From the NCBI RefSeq assembly GCF_025753795.1, contig NZ_JAOWPS010000003.1, positions 1-64,000 on the forward strand: a stretch of DNA of 64,000 nt, in the 5' to 3' direction. The notes beneath the pieces were generated by a model. That model was given only the letters and a program-made list of their open reading frames with translations. It was not told where the DNA came from and made no database searches. The position numbers and the translations under genes were made by a program. Positions 7,973-16,744 of this stretch are shown in pieces (within the stretch, counting starts at the first letter, position 1; every line of letters begins with the position of its first letter). This stretch comes from Mesorhizobium sp. YC-39. Lineage in GTDB: Bacteria; Pseudomonadota; Alphaproteobacteria; Rhizobiales; Rhizobiaceae.

Positions 7973-8845
7973 TCATCCCAGGTGAATCTGGTAGGTCAGG
8001 ACGCGCGTTGCCGCAGGCTCGATCAACATCACGCCCGGCTTGTCCGTGAATTCGCCGTCGAAGTCCACGGGGCTCGCAATGCCGTGCCAGGGTTCGATGC
8101 ACAGGAATGGCGCACCGCCTGGCTTGGACCAGATGCCCAACTCCCGAAATCCCTGCCACGACATCTCGATCGCCGGCCCACGGTCGGCGGCATAACGCAC
8201 GCTGCCGCCGGCGGTACGATCGAGAATGACGGCATCGTCGTCAAACAGCCGTTCGGAGAGCGCAAGAATTTTGCCCTCCACAGGCGTCGGCTGTGGCGTT
8301 GCCAGCAGCAGGCCGTCCTTAAGCCGACGGATCGGCGCCCGCTCGTCATCGGCAAAGGTCAGCCGATAGTCCGTCTTCGCCAGATCCGGCAGCAACGGCC
8401 AATTAAACGCCGGATGCGCTCCGATCGATGCCGGAAGCGGCTCGCCGCCGGTGTTGGTGATGTCAAAGGTCACGCCAAGTTGCCGGAGGTCCAGCCTGTA
8501 GGTCACCGCCAGGCGAAAGGCGAACGGGTAGTGCGCCCGGGTATCGGCATCGTCGGTGAGAACCAGCGTGCAGGATCGAGGCCCCCTCTCCGCCCAGGCA
8601 AACGGCTTGTCGCGCGCGAATCCGTGCTGCGTCATCGGGTAGATGCGGCCGCGGTGGCGCAATTGATCGCCCTTCAGCCGGCCGACGATCGGAAACAGTA
8701 CCGGCGAATGCCGCCGCCAGGCCGGCCCGGCCTGCCACAGAAGCTCGGTCCCCTCCGCGTCACGCAGGGAGACCAGTTCGGCGCCCTGACCTATGATGGT
8801 CGCCGAGATGCCGTTACCGTGAAGTGTCAGACGATCCTGTTCCAT
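7973..8845 (-). CDS. Aldose 1-epimerase family protein
   Basis: A 290-residue galactose-mutarotase-fold protein of the LacX/YihR-like branch. Typical blocks are 'AELVSLRDAEGTELLWQ', 'PVLFPIVGRLKGDQ', 'MTQHGFARDKPF', 'IGAHPAFNWPL' (the catalytic His region) and 'FLCIEPWHGIASP', containing the conserved Glu. It would interconvert alpha and beta anomers of an aldose or sugar phosphate in the cytoplasm. The start has GAGGA six bases upstream. It is a single-gene unit between the broken gene and the Bax-inhibitor gene. The sugar specificity is unknown. Confidence 0.85.
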   Translation of the reverse strand: MEQDRLTLHGNGISATIIGQGAELVSLRDAEGTELLWQAGPAWRRHSPVLFPIVGRLKGDQLRHRGRIYPMTQHGFARDKPFAWAERGPRSCTLVLTDDADTRAHYPFAFRLAVTYRLDLRQLGVTFDITNTGGEPLPASIGAHPAFNWPLLPDLAKTDYRLTFADDERAPIRRLKDGLLLATPQPTPVEGKILALSERLFDDDAVILDRTAGGSVRYAADRGPAIEMSWQGFRELGIWSKPGGAPFLCIEPWHGIASPVDFDGEFTDKPGVMLIEPAATRVLTYQIHLG

Positions 8846-8994
8846 ATGTCCTCACGGGTGGCTGGCTTGACCGGCAAGCTAGCAAATGGCCCCGCGTGAA
8901 CTCAAGAGCGGCAGGCTACGCCGCACCTCACACAGCCACGACGAACGCATTCACGCGACAGCAGAGATGGCGTGTTCGCGCGCTGCCTCAAATG

Positions 8995-9028
8995 AAAACC
9001 GTGGCCGGAGGTTTCCCTTCGGCCACGG
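8995..9028 (-). terminator. Rho-independent terminator of the Bax-inhibitor gene
   Basis: Read on the minus strand, a 9-base stem CCGTGGCCG / CGGCCACGG encloses an 11-base loop and is followed by TTTT. It lies 36 bases past the stop of the Bax-inhibitor-1 gene. Confidence 0.8.
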
Positions 9029-9064
9029 CAAGGTTCGAAGTGTTGCCTGCTACGGTCGGTCCTA

Positions 9065-9781
9065 CTATTCGCGCTCGCCGGTGAAATTCAGTAGCAGCTG
9101 GAAGATGTTGATGAAGTTCAGATAGAGCGAGAAGGCGCCGAAGACGGCGAGCTTCTGCTGTGATTCCGCGCCGAAATTCTCGGCATACTGTTCCTTGATC
9201 GTCTGCGTATCCCAGGCGGTAAGGCCGATGAACACGGCGATGCCAATCACCGAGATTGCGAATTGCAGCGCTGTAGAGCCGAGGAAGATGTTCACCAGGC
9301 TGGCGATCACCACGCCGATCAGGCCCATGATCAGGAAGGACGAGAACTGCGTCAGGTCGCGCTTGGTCGTGTAGCCGTAAAGGCTGGTGGCGCCGAACAT
9401 GGTGGCAGCGATGAAAAAGGTGCGCGCGATGCTGGTGCCGGTGAAGACCAGGAACACGGAAGCCAGCGACAGGCCCATGACCGCGCAGAATGCCCAGAAC
9501 ATGGCCTGGGCGCCGGCCGCGGACATCGTCTGCATCCGGAACGAGAACAAGAGCACGAAGGCGAGCGGCGCCAGCATCACCACCCACTTCAGCGGGCTGG
9601 AAAAGATCGGCACGTAGAGCGCGGGCGTCGAAGCCACCGCATAGGCGATGATACCGGTGACGACGAGGCCGAGCCCCATGTAGTTGTAGACGCGCAGCAT
9701 ATGCTGACGCAGGCCCTGGTCATAGTCGGCTCCGGCTCGGGTGCCAGCACTAGCGCCGTATCTTAGATTAGGGATGTTCAT
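9065..9781 (-). CDS. Bax inhibitor-1/YccA family membrane protein
   Basis: A 238-residue inner-membrane protein with seven hydrophobic segments, matching the BI-1/YccA (UPF0005) family. The N-terminus 'AGADYDQGLRQHMLRVYNYMGLGLVVTGIIAY' and the C-terminal 'GLTAWDTQTIKEQYAENFG' are characteristic. Relatives are calcium-leak or protease-modulating membrane proteins; the role in rhizobia is not established. The start has AGGAG seven bases upstream. It is monocistronic, with its own terminator. Confidence 0.9.
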   Translation of the reverse strand: MNIPNLRYGASAGTRAGADYDQGLRQHMLRVYNYMGLGLVVTGIIAYAVASTPALYVPIFSSPLKWVVMLAPLAFVLLFSFRMQTMSAAGAQAMFWAFCAVMGLSLASVFLVFTGTSIARTFFIAATMFGATSLYGYTTKRDLTQFSSFLIMGLIGVVIASLVNIFLGSTALQFAISVIGIAVFIGLTAWDTQTIKEQYAENFGAESQQKLAVFGAFSLYLNFINIFQLLLNFTGERE

Positions 9782-9805
9782 GCGAATTCTCCTGGTAAGG
9801 CGGGA

Positions 9806-10579
9806 TCAGTAAAGCGTACTGGCAAGCGTTTCGGCGGCGTGATCGAGGTCGCGCACACCGCTTCGAGCAACGACTGCGTAGGCGACTTCGCCGACCTGGA
9901 AGTAAGCCGAGGAGATGTCGCCCGAAGGCGAGACGGTCGGCTTGACCACGTCGAACGTTCCGGGTCTGATCGCGAAGAGCGAGACCAACCCCATATCCTT
10001 TGTTTCGACAGCCATTTCGACGCTCGGGCCGAACCGCGATGGATAGATCTGCACGTCGCGGACCCTCCAGTCCGTCGGCAGCGACGGCATGACGATCGCC
10101 GTGGCGGCGCGGATCTCGTCCGCGTTGTAGTCCGGAGCTTCCAACTGCGACGACATGCTCTCGCGCACGATCGTCGTCCTGTGCGCCTGGATCGCTTCCT
10201 GCAGATAGACAGGCGGCTGGGTCGAGGCGACGACCTTAGTCACCGATATCGGTCCAAGCATGCTGTGCGCCAGCCAGCCGGCAGCAACAAAGACAGCAAC
10301 CGCCGCCGCCCGTTGCAACACGGCGAAGACGCGGCGCTGGGCAAGACCCCGCTCCAGCCGGCGCGCTGCATCGGCCGTCGCCAGGCTCGACATGTTCTCG
10401 GATCCGGCAAGCGCCATGCGCAGTTCGTCGCGCATCCTGAGGTCTGACATCACCCGTGCCGCCGCCTCCGGACGGGTCGAAAGAAATGCCCCAACCTCAA
10501 CGCGGCGCGCAACGTCCAACTGGTCGTCGACATAGGCATCAAGGTCGGCATCGATTACCGGATCGCGCAGTTCGTTCAT
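9806..10579 (-). CDS. Membrane anti-sigma factor
   Basis: A 257-residue protein whose start overlaps the ECF sigma stop (ATGA), the usual arrangement for a cognate anti-sigma factor. The N-terminal cytoplasmic region 'DADLDAYVDDQLDVARRVEVGAFL' is the typical sigma-binding helical start. One membrane segment lies near residues 88-107 (AAAVAVFVAAGWLAHSMLG), and about 150 periplasmic residues follow. The zinc-binding HxxxCxxC motif of the ChrR/RsrA class is absent, so it is a non-zinc type. It would hold the sigma factor at the membrane until a periplasmic signal is sensed (inference). Confidence 0.78.
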   Translation of the reverse strand: MNELRDPVIDADLDAYVDDQLDVARRVEVGAFLSTRPEAAARVMSDLRMRDELRMALAGSENMSSLATADAARRLERGLAQRRVFAVLQRAAAVAVFVAAGWLAHSMLGPISVTKVVASTQPPVYLQEAIQAHRTTIVRESMSSQLEAPDYNADEIRAATAIVMPSLPTDWRVRDVQIYPSRFGPSVEMAVETKDMGLVSLFAIRPGTFDVVKPTVSPSGDISSAYFQVGEVAYAVVARSGVRDLDHAAETLASTLY

Positions 10580-11109
10580 GACTGATCTCCTACGATCCTG
10601 AGGTGGCTTTTTGCACGCGCCGGCGACGTGTCTTCCATCTCGCGCAGCGCCGCCCGCGCACGACCGATGCGTGACATCAACGTTCCAAGCGGCACGCCGC
10701 TGACCTCGGCCGCCTGGCTGTAGGTCAGTCCCTCGATGGCGACGAGATGCAGCGCCGAACGCTGCTCTTCAGGCAATTTGAAAAAGGCTTCACGCACCTG
10801 CGCCAGTCGAACCGAATGCTCCTGGGGGGCGTCCATATTGGCGTCGGCAAGGTATTCGGCCTGCTCGATGCGCGCTGCTTCGGATTTGCGAGACCGCAAG
10901 CCGTCAATGAAGGCATTGTGGACAATCGACAGCAGCCATGCGCGCAGGTTTCCGCCGGAGCGGAAGGTGCCGCGCCTCTCATAGGCCCGCACCAACGCAT
11001 CCTGCACCAGATCCTCCGCATCGGCGCTATCGCGCGTCAAGGAGCGCGCGTAGCGGCGCAGCGAACCGAGCTGTCCGGTGATATCGAAGCGTGGCATCGA
11101 CGGTTTCAT
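10576..11109 (-). CDS. ECF-type RNA polymerase sigma factor
   Basis: A 177-residue group 4 sigma factor. Region 2 is 'RYARSLTRDSADAEDLVQDALVRAYERRGTFRSGGNLRAWLLSIVHNAFID' (about 19-71) and region 4 is 'KLPEEQRSALHLVAIEGLTYSQAAEVSGVPLGTLMSRIGRAR' (about 113-153). It directs polymerase to stress promoters and is paired with the membrane anti-sigma gene just downstream (4-base overlap). It is not the EcfG/PhyR/NepR general stress system: neither NepR nor PhyR is adjacent. The upstream AT-rich stretch 11110-11181 holds a possible autoregulated promoter. Confidence 0.88.
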   Translation of the reverse strand: MKPSMPRFDITGQLGSLRRYARSLTRDSADAEDLVQDALVRAYERRGTFRSGGNLRAWLLSIVHNAFIDGLRSRKSEAARIEQAEYLADANMDAPQEHSVRLAQVREAFFKLPEEQRSALHLVAIEGLTYSQAAEVSGVPLGTLMSRIGRARAALREMEDTSPARAKSHLRIVGDQS

Positions 11110-11181
11110 GCCCTGTTTACGGAGCGCATAAGGATTTTAATCCCGTCAACGCGAATTTTTTTTACGATATCAATCCCGCCT

Positions 11182-11781
11182 TCACGTGCCGCAAAGCTTT
11201 CTGAATGCGCTGGACGCAGCGATCGCCCTGGAATGGACATCCGTGTCTGAAGGAACGGGCAGAGTGCGAATGACCCGCCTGATCTGCTGATCGCCAATCA
11301 ACAGGTTCAAAAACCAGTTGGCAGCCACGCGGGCGGAGGGCGCGGACAGCGCGCCGGTCTCCAGGCCACGCTCGATCAACTTCTCGATCAATGGCAACAC
11401 TGAATCGCGCCCTCCAGCGGCGATCGCTGCACCCAATTCGCCGCTTTCATCAGAAGCAGCTGCGCGGTTGAGGGCGACGGCTCTCTCGCCAAGCAACATC
11501 GAAAGGAGGATCGGAGCCACCACTTCGAGACTCGCCAGAGGATCTGCATCATCCCTGATTGCCGCGGCCAGCACCGCTTTCGTAGCCCTCGCATTGCTTT
11601 CGACCATCGCCTTGAACAGGCCTGTCTTGTCGCCATACCAGCGATAGAGCGTTTCGTTGGACGCCCTCGCCTCTTTGGCGATGCTAAGCATTGAAGCGCC
11701 GCCGTAGCCTCTTGCTTTCAGAAGCTTGTAGGCTGCCTCCTCGATCTGCGCTTGACGCTCGGCTTTGGTGTCTTCGCGCAT
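11182..11781 (-). CDS. TetR/AcrR family transcriptional regulator
   Basis: A 199-residue repressor with an N-terminal helix-turn-helix: 'ERQAQIEEAAYKLLKARGYGGASMLSIAKEARASNETLYRWYGDKTGLF'. The C-terminal domain ('DPLASLEVVAPILLSMLLGERAV') belongs to the AefR-like or TetR_C_7-like group. ATG 11781 has GGAG six bases upstream; the open frame continues 16 codons into the operator. It is divergent from the DUF1772 membrane gene, with a perfect palindrome between them, so it likely represses itself and that gene (inference). Confidence 0.83.
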   Translation of the reverse strand: MREDTKAERQAQIEEAAYKLLKARGYGGASMLSIAKEARASNETLYRWYGDKTGLFKAMVESNARATKAVLAAAIRDDADPLASLEVVAPILLSMLLGERAVALNRAAASDESGELGAAIAAGGRDSVLPLIEKLIERGLETGALSAPSARVAANWFLNLLIGDQQIRRVIRTLPVPSDTDVHSRAIAASSAFRKLCGT

Positions 11782-11810
11782 TCCAATCTCCGAAATCTCT
11801 TGACCAATAT

Positions 11811-11826
11811 CGTACACTTGTGTACG
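11811..11826. promoter_or_regulatory. Palindromic TetR operator
   Basis: A perfect 16-base inverted repeat, CGTACACTTGTGTACG (7-base arms, 2-base centre), sits between the divergent TetR and DUF1772 genes, 30 bases before the TetR start. Its size and symmetry are typical of a TetR dimer site. Confidence 0.7.
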
Positions 11827-11873
11827 CATATGTAAAGGCGTACATGACGATACGGCTCTTGGCGGAGGTCGCG

Positions 11874-12389
11874 ATGCCCAGGATGATTGCGGGACTGTCG
11901 GTCACATCGATCGTCTTTTGCGGGGCGATTTTCGGATTTTTCTATGCCTGGGTCTGCTCGACAATGTGGGGGCTCGACCAGGCTGATCCGCGAACGGCAA
12001 TCAAGGCCATGCAGGCGATGAATGCATCGGTTCGCAATGCCGTTTTCTTTCCCGCATTCTTTCTGACGCCGGTTGTTCTGGGTGTCACGGCTGGCTTTAT
12101 GCGTTTCAACGGTCACAAGCCGCCTGCGTTCTGGTTCGCTGCTGCAGGGGCCGTCTATCTTGCCTTTGGTCTTATTCTCACGCTGACAGTGAATGTGCCG
12201 ATGAACGAGGCACTAGCCGCAACTGTCATCCCCAACGATGCCGAGGCCGCCCGAAAGGTCTGGCAGGACTATTCAGGCCGATGGCAGTTCTGGAACCACG
12301 TGCGAACCATTGCCTCAGGCATCGCCTTGGCCCTCGCCGGCTACGGTCTGGTAGGGCTGCAGTGGTATGGAGCGTTTAAGCCCAAATAA
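11874..12389 (+). CDS. DUF1772 membrane protein
   Basis: A 171-residue inner-membrane protein with four hydrophobic segments. The DUF1772 (anthrone-oxygenase-like) pattern is visible in 'TVNVPMNEALA' and 'YSGRWQFWNHVRTIASGIAL', which carry the conserved NxPxN-like and WxxxNxxR features. ATG 11874 was chosen for its GGAGG five bases upstream; an earlier ATG at 11844 would overlap the promoter. Some relatives act on polycyclic anthrones, but most are uncharacterised. It is probably controlled by the divergent TetR gene. Confidence 0.75.
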   Translation: MPRMIAGLSVTSIVFCGAIFGFFYAWVCSTMWGLDQADPRTAIKAMQAMNASVRNAVFFPAFFLTPVVLGVTAGFMRFNGHKPPAFWFAAAGAVYLAFGLILTLTVNVPMNEALAATVIPNDAEAARKVWQDYSGRWQFWNHVRTIASGIALALAGYGLVGLQWYGAFKPK

Positions 12390-12437
12390 TCGCAAATAGC
12401 TCGCCGTGCCCTTCCCAGCCCAGCCGCCATCAAACGC

Positions 12438-13253
12438 TCAAGGCCTTTCGCCGCGCTGAAGCCTTCCCTCGATCGCCGCGATGACCGGCATCAGGTCGGC
12501 GACGCCGCTGACGACGTAGTGAGCGCCGGCGGCGGTGAGTTTGGCGGAGGCTGCCGCGCGCTTCCTCCTGAAGACATCCGGCGCGAGCGCCTGCGTCTCG
12601 GCCAGCGTCAGGCCGAAGACGTTGCCGGTCACCGACACGCCGATCGTCCAGGCGCCGGCATTGGTGCCCTCGGCAATGCCGACCTCGGTGTCGTCGACCT
12701 TTACGCTCAGCCATGGCGGGTAGACGCCAAGCTCGGTCAACGCCTTCCACAGCATGAACGGCGTCGGCCGCCCGTCGGGCGTGTCGCCGGTGCATACCAG
12801 GCAATCCGGCGAGAATCCCTGCCCGGCGGCCACCGGCAAGATTTCGACCATGATGTCGCGCGTGTAGCCGGTCGTCGAGCCGATCTTGAGGCCACGCGCA
12901 CGCAGCGCCGTGACGACTTCGGCAACACCGGGGATGACATCCGAGTAGTGCGCCGCCACCGCACGGTTCTTCGGCACGAAGACATTGTAGACGGCATCGA
13001 TGTCGGTGTCGGTCGGTGCATGACCATGCTGTTTTGTCCAGGCCGCCGCGATCCTCGGCAGCGCCAGCAGCGCCGCAATGTGCGGGCGCTTGGCCATTCC
13101 CATCGGACCCCTGGCCTCGTCCACGCTGATCGCCACGCCGAAATCGGCGAACGCCTCGACGAATACGCCCATCGGCGCCAGCGAACCGTGATCGACGACA
13201 GTACCGGCCCAATCGAACACAACGGCGCGGAGCAAACCCTGGGTGGCCATCAT
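12438..13253 (-). CDS. phnX: Phosphonoacetaldehyde hydrolase (phosphonatase)
   Basis: A 271-residue HAD-superfamily phosphonatase that cleaves the C-P bond of phosphonoacetaldehyde to acetaldehyde and phosphate. The nucleophile motif is 'VFDWAGTVVDHGS' (Asp14 region), and the Schiff-base lysine lies in 'MGMAKRPHI' (about 51-59). The later HAD motifs are 'STTGYTRDIM' and 'VKVDDTEVGIAEGTNAG'. Length and motifs match PhnX fully. It overlaps the FAD oxidase gene by 4 bases. The usual partner PhnW (2-aminoethylphosphonate transaminase) is not in the window. Confidence 0.93.
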   Translation of the reverse strand: MMATQGLLRAVVFDWAGTVVDHGSLAPMGVFVEAFADFGVAISVDEARGPMGMAKRPHIAALLALPRIAAAWTKQHGHAPTDTDIDAVYNVFVPKNRAVAAHYSDVIPGVAEVVTALRARGLKIGSTTGYTRDIMVEILPVAAGQGFSPDCLVCTGDTPDGRPTPFMLWKALTELGVYPPWLSVKVDDTEVGIAEGTNAGAWTIGVSVTGNVFGLTLAETQALAPDVFRRKRAAASAKLTAAGAHYVVSGVADLMPVIAAIEGRLQRGERP

Positions 13254-14410
13254 GCGATCTTCCTGGCATCTGCCGCGGTGGAACCAAAAAGCTCGTCGAT
13301 CACCTCTTCGGCGATCGCGAAGGAGGTGCTGGCGCCGGTGCCGCTGGTGATCATGACGAGGCGTACATTCTCCTGCGGCGTGTCGGCGAACATGGTGCGG
13401 TCGGACGCCGAGGCGTAGATCCCGGTCCAGCGTTCCAGGACGCGTGGCGCCGGTTCGCCAAAGACGGCGCTGAATTCATCGAGAATGATTTCGTCGACCC
13501 GCTCGGAAGCGAACGGGTCGGGCGTCGTTGCGTAGTGATGGGAATCGCCGACCACCAGCGTGCCGTCGGCGCTCTGCACGACGATCAGATGCACGCCATT
13601 GTTGAGCGCGTCGCGCTGATCGGCTTCCAGCTTGCGCCGCAGGGCCGCGGCTTCCGGCAAGGCGGCGTAGCCGGCATAGCGAGCGAGCCCGAGATCGGAC
13701 ATTACCGATACTGGCAGCCGGAAGCCGGGATCGGCAAGACGCATCATCTGCAGCTTGCAGCGGGTGACGTTATGCAACGCAATGCGGTCTGGGTAAAGCG
13801 TAGCCAGATCGTCGCCCGGACAGACGATAACCTTGCCGGCATGAACAACGCCACGGCTGGTCGCGATAGCGGGCGGCTCGACCCCGCGCACCGCCGTTTC
13901 GCGGCGGAATTCGACGCCGTGCCGTTCCGCGAGCCAGGCCGCAAGCCGTGGGATCGCTTCGCGCGATTCGACACGCACCTCGTGCGGACTCCACAGGCCG
14001 CCGGCGAAATCCCGTCCGGCAAGCTGGGGATGCTGGCTGCGAAGCGCGTCGGGTTCGAGCAACAGACAGCCCTCGCCCATTTCGGTCCGCAAGAACGCTT
14101 CGGCCACCGCGCGCGCCTCCGGGCGGCGAGCGACGACGACCGCGCCGCGCTGGACGACCTCGATTCCGGCAGGCTCAGCCACCTCCAGCCAGATGTCGCG
14201 GGAGCGCATCGCTCGGCGCCATACCTGGCCGCGTTCCTGGCCACTGACCGTGATGAAGCCGAAATTGCGCACCGAAGCGCCATTGGCCTGCGCGTCGCGA
14301 TCGATGACGACCACGGAAAGGCCACGCCGGACGGCGGCGAGCGCATGAGCCAGACCGACAATGCCGGCGCCGACAATCGCAAGGTCGAACTGTTCTTGCC
14401 GGCTTATCAT
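13250..14410 (-). CDS. FAD-dependent oxidoreductase of phosphonate catabolism (TIGR03364-like)
   Basis: A 386-residue DAO-type flavoenzyme. It begins with the dinucleotide-binding motif 'DLAIVGAGIVGLAHALAAVRRGLSVVVIDRD' (about 9-38), and the C-terminus has 'MITSGTGASTSFAIAEEVID'. Members of this family recur next to phnX. Some oxidise 2-aminoethylphosphonate or its N-methyl derivative to phosphonoacetaldehyde, which would feed PhnX directly. The 4-base overlap with phnX supports that role here (inference). The exact substrate is not visible. Confidence 0.82.
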   Translation of the reverse strand: MISRQEQFDLAIVGAGIVGLAHALAAVRRGLSVVVIDRDAQANGASVRNFGFITVSGQERGQVWRRAMRSRDIWLEVAEPAGIEVVQRGAVVVARRPEARAVAEAFLRTEMGEGCLLLEPDALRSQHPQLAGRDFAGGLWSPHEVRVESREAIPRLAAWLAERHGVEFRRETAVRGVEPPAIATSRGVVHAGKVIVCPGDDLATLYPDRIALHNVTRCKLQMMRLADPGFRLPVSVMSDLGLARYAGYAALPEAAALRRKLEADQRDALNNGVHLIVVQSADGTLVVGDSHHYATTPDPFASERVDEIILDEFSAVFGEPAPRVLERWTGIYASASDRTMFADTPQENVRLVMITSGTGASTSFAIAEEVIDELFGSTAADARKIA

Positions 14411-14595
14411 TCTCTCACGCCGTCATTCTCGCGCTTGTCCCGGAAATGCTTATTCAAACTACGCCGATGTGACAGGAACGTGTAAGGCTCGCTTCCGTCT
14501 TGCCGATCGCACAGCATTCGGTCTGGCGCATATGAAAGCGCTGGCACAAGGGCGCCGATTTGCGTATCACTCCGCCGCCATTTGGGACCATATCG

Positions 14596-15780
14596 ATGTT
14601 CGAAGACCTGCAGCCCGCCCCCGCCGACAAGATTATTGCCCTGATCGGCCTCTATCGCGCCGATCCGCGTACCGACAAGGTCGACCTCGGCGTCGGCGTC
14701 TACAAAGACCGCGACGGCAAGACGCCGGTGATGCGTGCCGTGCGCGAAGCCGAAAAGCGCCTGCTGCAGAGCCAGGATACCAAGACCTATCTCGGTCTTG
14801 CCGGCGACACCGGCTTCAATGCCGCGATGGCGAAGCTCACCTTCGGCCCTGCAGCCGACATGACGCGCATCCGTGCGGCGCAGGCGCCCGGCGGCTCCGG
14901 CGCGCTGCGGCTGGTGGCCGAGCTGCTCAAGCGGACCCGCTCCGATGCGACGATCTGGCTGTCCGACCCGACATGGCCGAACCACCCACCTGTGATGCGT
15001 GCCGCCGGCCTGCAGATCCGCGAATATCCCTATTTCGACGCTGCTTCCGGTGCGGTGCGCTTCCCTGACATGCTGGCGGCGCTACGCGCGGCAAAGAGCG
15101 GCGATGTGGTGCTGCTGCATGGCTGCTGCCATAACCCGACCGGCGCCAACCTCGATATCGAGCAATGGGCCGAGATCACCGATCTTGTCGTCGAACGCGG
15201 CCTGCTGCCCTTTGTCGACATCGCTTATCAGGGCTTTGGCGAAGGCCTGGACGCGGATGCCGCAGGCTTGCGTCTGCTGGCCGAAAAGGTCCCGGAAATG
15301 GTCGTTGCCTCGAGCTGCTCGAAGAACTTTGCCGTCTATCGCGACCGCGTCGGAGCGGCGATGATCCTGGCCAAGGACGGCGCCCAGGCGGATGTGGCGA
15401 TGGGCCAGATGCTGTCGGCGGCGCGCGCCATGTATTCGATGCCGCCGGACCACGGCGCTGCTGCCGTGCGCATCGTGCTGGAAGATGCAGCGCTCCGCGC
15501 CGACTGGGAAGCAGAGCTCGAGGAGATGCGGCTGCGCATGCTCAGGCTTCGCGTCCAGTTCGCCGAGGCGCTGCGGCGGCAGTCCAATTCCGACCGCTTC
15601 GATTTCGTCGCCAGCCATCGCGGCATGTTTTCCCGCCTTGGCCTGTCCGAAGCGCAGGTCGAGCGGCTGCGTGCCGAGCATGGCGTCTACATGGTTGGCG
15701 ACAGCCGCATCAACGTCGCGGGCCTGCCCGAGGATGGGATGGACGAGCTTGCCAAGGCGATCGTCTCCGTCCTCGATTGA
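14596..15780 (+). CDS. Aromatic amino acid aminotransferase (class I)
   Basis: A 394-residue PLP enzyme of the AspC/TyrB family. It shows 'DLGVGVYKDRDGKTPVM', 'LHGCCHNPTGANLD', 'VDIAYQGFGEGLDADA', the lysine loop 'VASSCSKNFAVYRDRVGA' (Schiff-base Lys in CSKNF) and 'SRINVAGL' (substrate Arg). It moves amino groups between aromatic or dicarboxylic amino acids and 2-oxoglutarate. ATG 14596 matches the family N-terminus 'MFEDLQPAPADKIIAL'; GGGA lies about ten bases upstream. It is divergent from the phosphonate pair. TyrB versus AspC specificity is not resolved. Confidence 0.88.
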   Translation: MFEDLQPAPADKIIALIGLYRADPRTDKVDLGVGVYKDRDGKTPVMRAVREAEKRLLQSQDTKTYLGLAGDTGFNAAMAKLTFGPAADMTRIRAAQAPGGSGALRLVAELLKRTRSDATIWLSDPTWPNHPPVMRAAGLQIREYPYFDAASGAVRFPDMLAALRAAKSGDVVLLHGCCHNPTGANLDIEQWAEITDLVVERGLLPFVDIAYQGFGEGLDADAAGLRLLAEKVPEMVVASSCSKNFAVYRDRVGAAMILAKDGAQADVAMGQMLSAARAMYSMPPDHGAAAVRIVLEDAALRADWEAELEEMRLRMLRLRVQFAEALRRQSNSDRFDFVASHRGMFSRLGLSEAQVERLRAEHGVYMVGDSRINVAGLPEDGMDELAKAIVSVLD

Positions 15781-15913
15781 GGCCCTCTTTGCTCCACCTT
15801 CGTCTTTCCGAACCGAAGGTTCGGGATCATGGTCGCCGCGCAGCTGTGGACAAGGCGCGCTCGCCGGCTGACAGCGTTGGCCGCGCGGCCGGGCGCACGA
15901 TAGCATCCGCCCG

Positions 15914-16738
15914 ATGAAACCTTCGAAAGATATTTCTCGGCTGATCGAGATCATGGCAGCGCTGCGGGCGCCAAAAACCGGCTGCCCCTGGGACATCGAG
16001 CAGGATTTCTCGACCATCGCGCCTTACACGATTGAGGAAGCCTACGAGGTGGCGGACGCGATTGCGCGCGGCGATCTCGATGATCTGCGCGACGAACTCG
16101 GCGATCTCCTGCTGCAGGTCGTCTATCATGCGCAGATGGCCGAGGAAGCAGGCGAATTTGCCTTCGGCGACGTGGTCCAGGCCATCACCACGAAAATGAT
16201 CCGCCGTCACCCGCATGTCTTCGGCGACGAGACGGCGCGCGGCGCCGGCATGGCCAAGGGTATGTGGGAAAAGATCAAGGCCAAGGAGAAGGCCGAGAAA
16301 CGCAGCGCCCGCCTCGCCCGCGGACTCGACCCTGAGGACAACGGCAAGGGCTTTCTCGATAGCGTGCCGGTCGCCCTGCCCGCTTTGACGCGTGCGTTGA
16401 AACTTCAGGAGAGGGCCGCCCGTGTCGGCTTCGACTGGAGCGAGGCGGCGCCGATCCTCGACAAGATCGAGGAGGAGATCGGCGAATTGCGCGAGGCGCT
16501 GGCCAAGGGCGATAGCGCGCCGATCAAGGACGAGTTCGGCGACATGTTGTTTGCCATCGTCAATCTCGGCCGCCATCTCAAGCTCGACGCCGAAGCAGCG
16601 CTCAGCGGCACCAATGAGAAATTCCGCTCGCGCTTCCACTACGTCGAGCAGGCGCTGGAGGCGTCCGGGAACACGCTTGAAAAAGCGACACTCGACGAGA
16701 TGGAAGTGCTCTGGCAGCGAGCCAAAAACGCGAAATAA
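15914..16738 (+). CDS. mazG: Nucleoside triphosphate pyrophosphohydrolase MazG
   Basis: A 274-residue all-alpha NTP pyrophosphatase with two MazG domains. The first has 'CPWDIEQDFSTIAPYTIEEAYEVADAI' and 'LRDELGDLLLQVVYHAQMAEE' (the EExxE..ExxD metal motif). The second, from about residue 165, has 'LDKIEEEIGELREAL' and 'IKDEFGDMLFAIVNLGRHL'. It removes noncanonical NTPs or modulates nucleotide pools. It is convergent with hflX, with 6 bases between stops. No good ribosome site is visible before the ATG, but the start matches the family. Confidence 0.92.
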   Translation: MKPSKDISRLIEIMAALRAPKTGCPWDIEQDFSTIAPYTIEEAYEVADAIARGDLDDLRDELGDLLLQVVYHAQMAEEAGEFAFGDVVQAITTKMIRRHPHVFGDETARGAGMAKGMWEKIKAKEKAEKRSARLARGLDPEDNGKGFLDSVPVALPALTRALKLQERAARVGFDWSEAAPILDKIEEEIGELREALAKGDSAPIKDEFGDMLFAIVNLGRHLKLDAEAALSGTNEKFRSRFHYVEQALEASGNTLEKATLDEMEVLWQRAKNAK

Positions 16739-16744
16739 CCCGAT

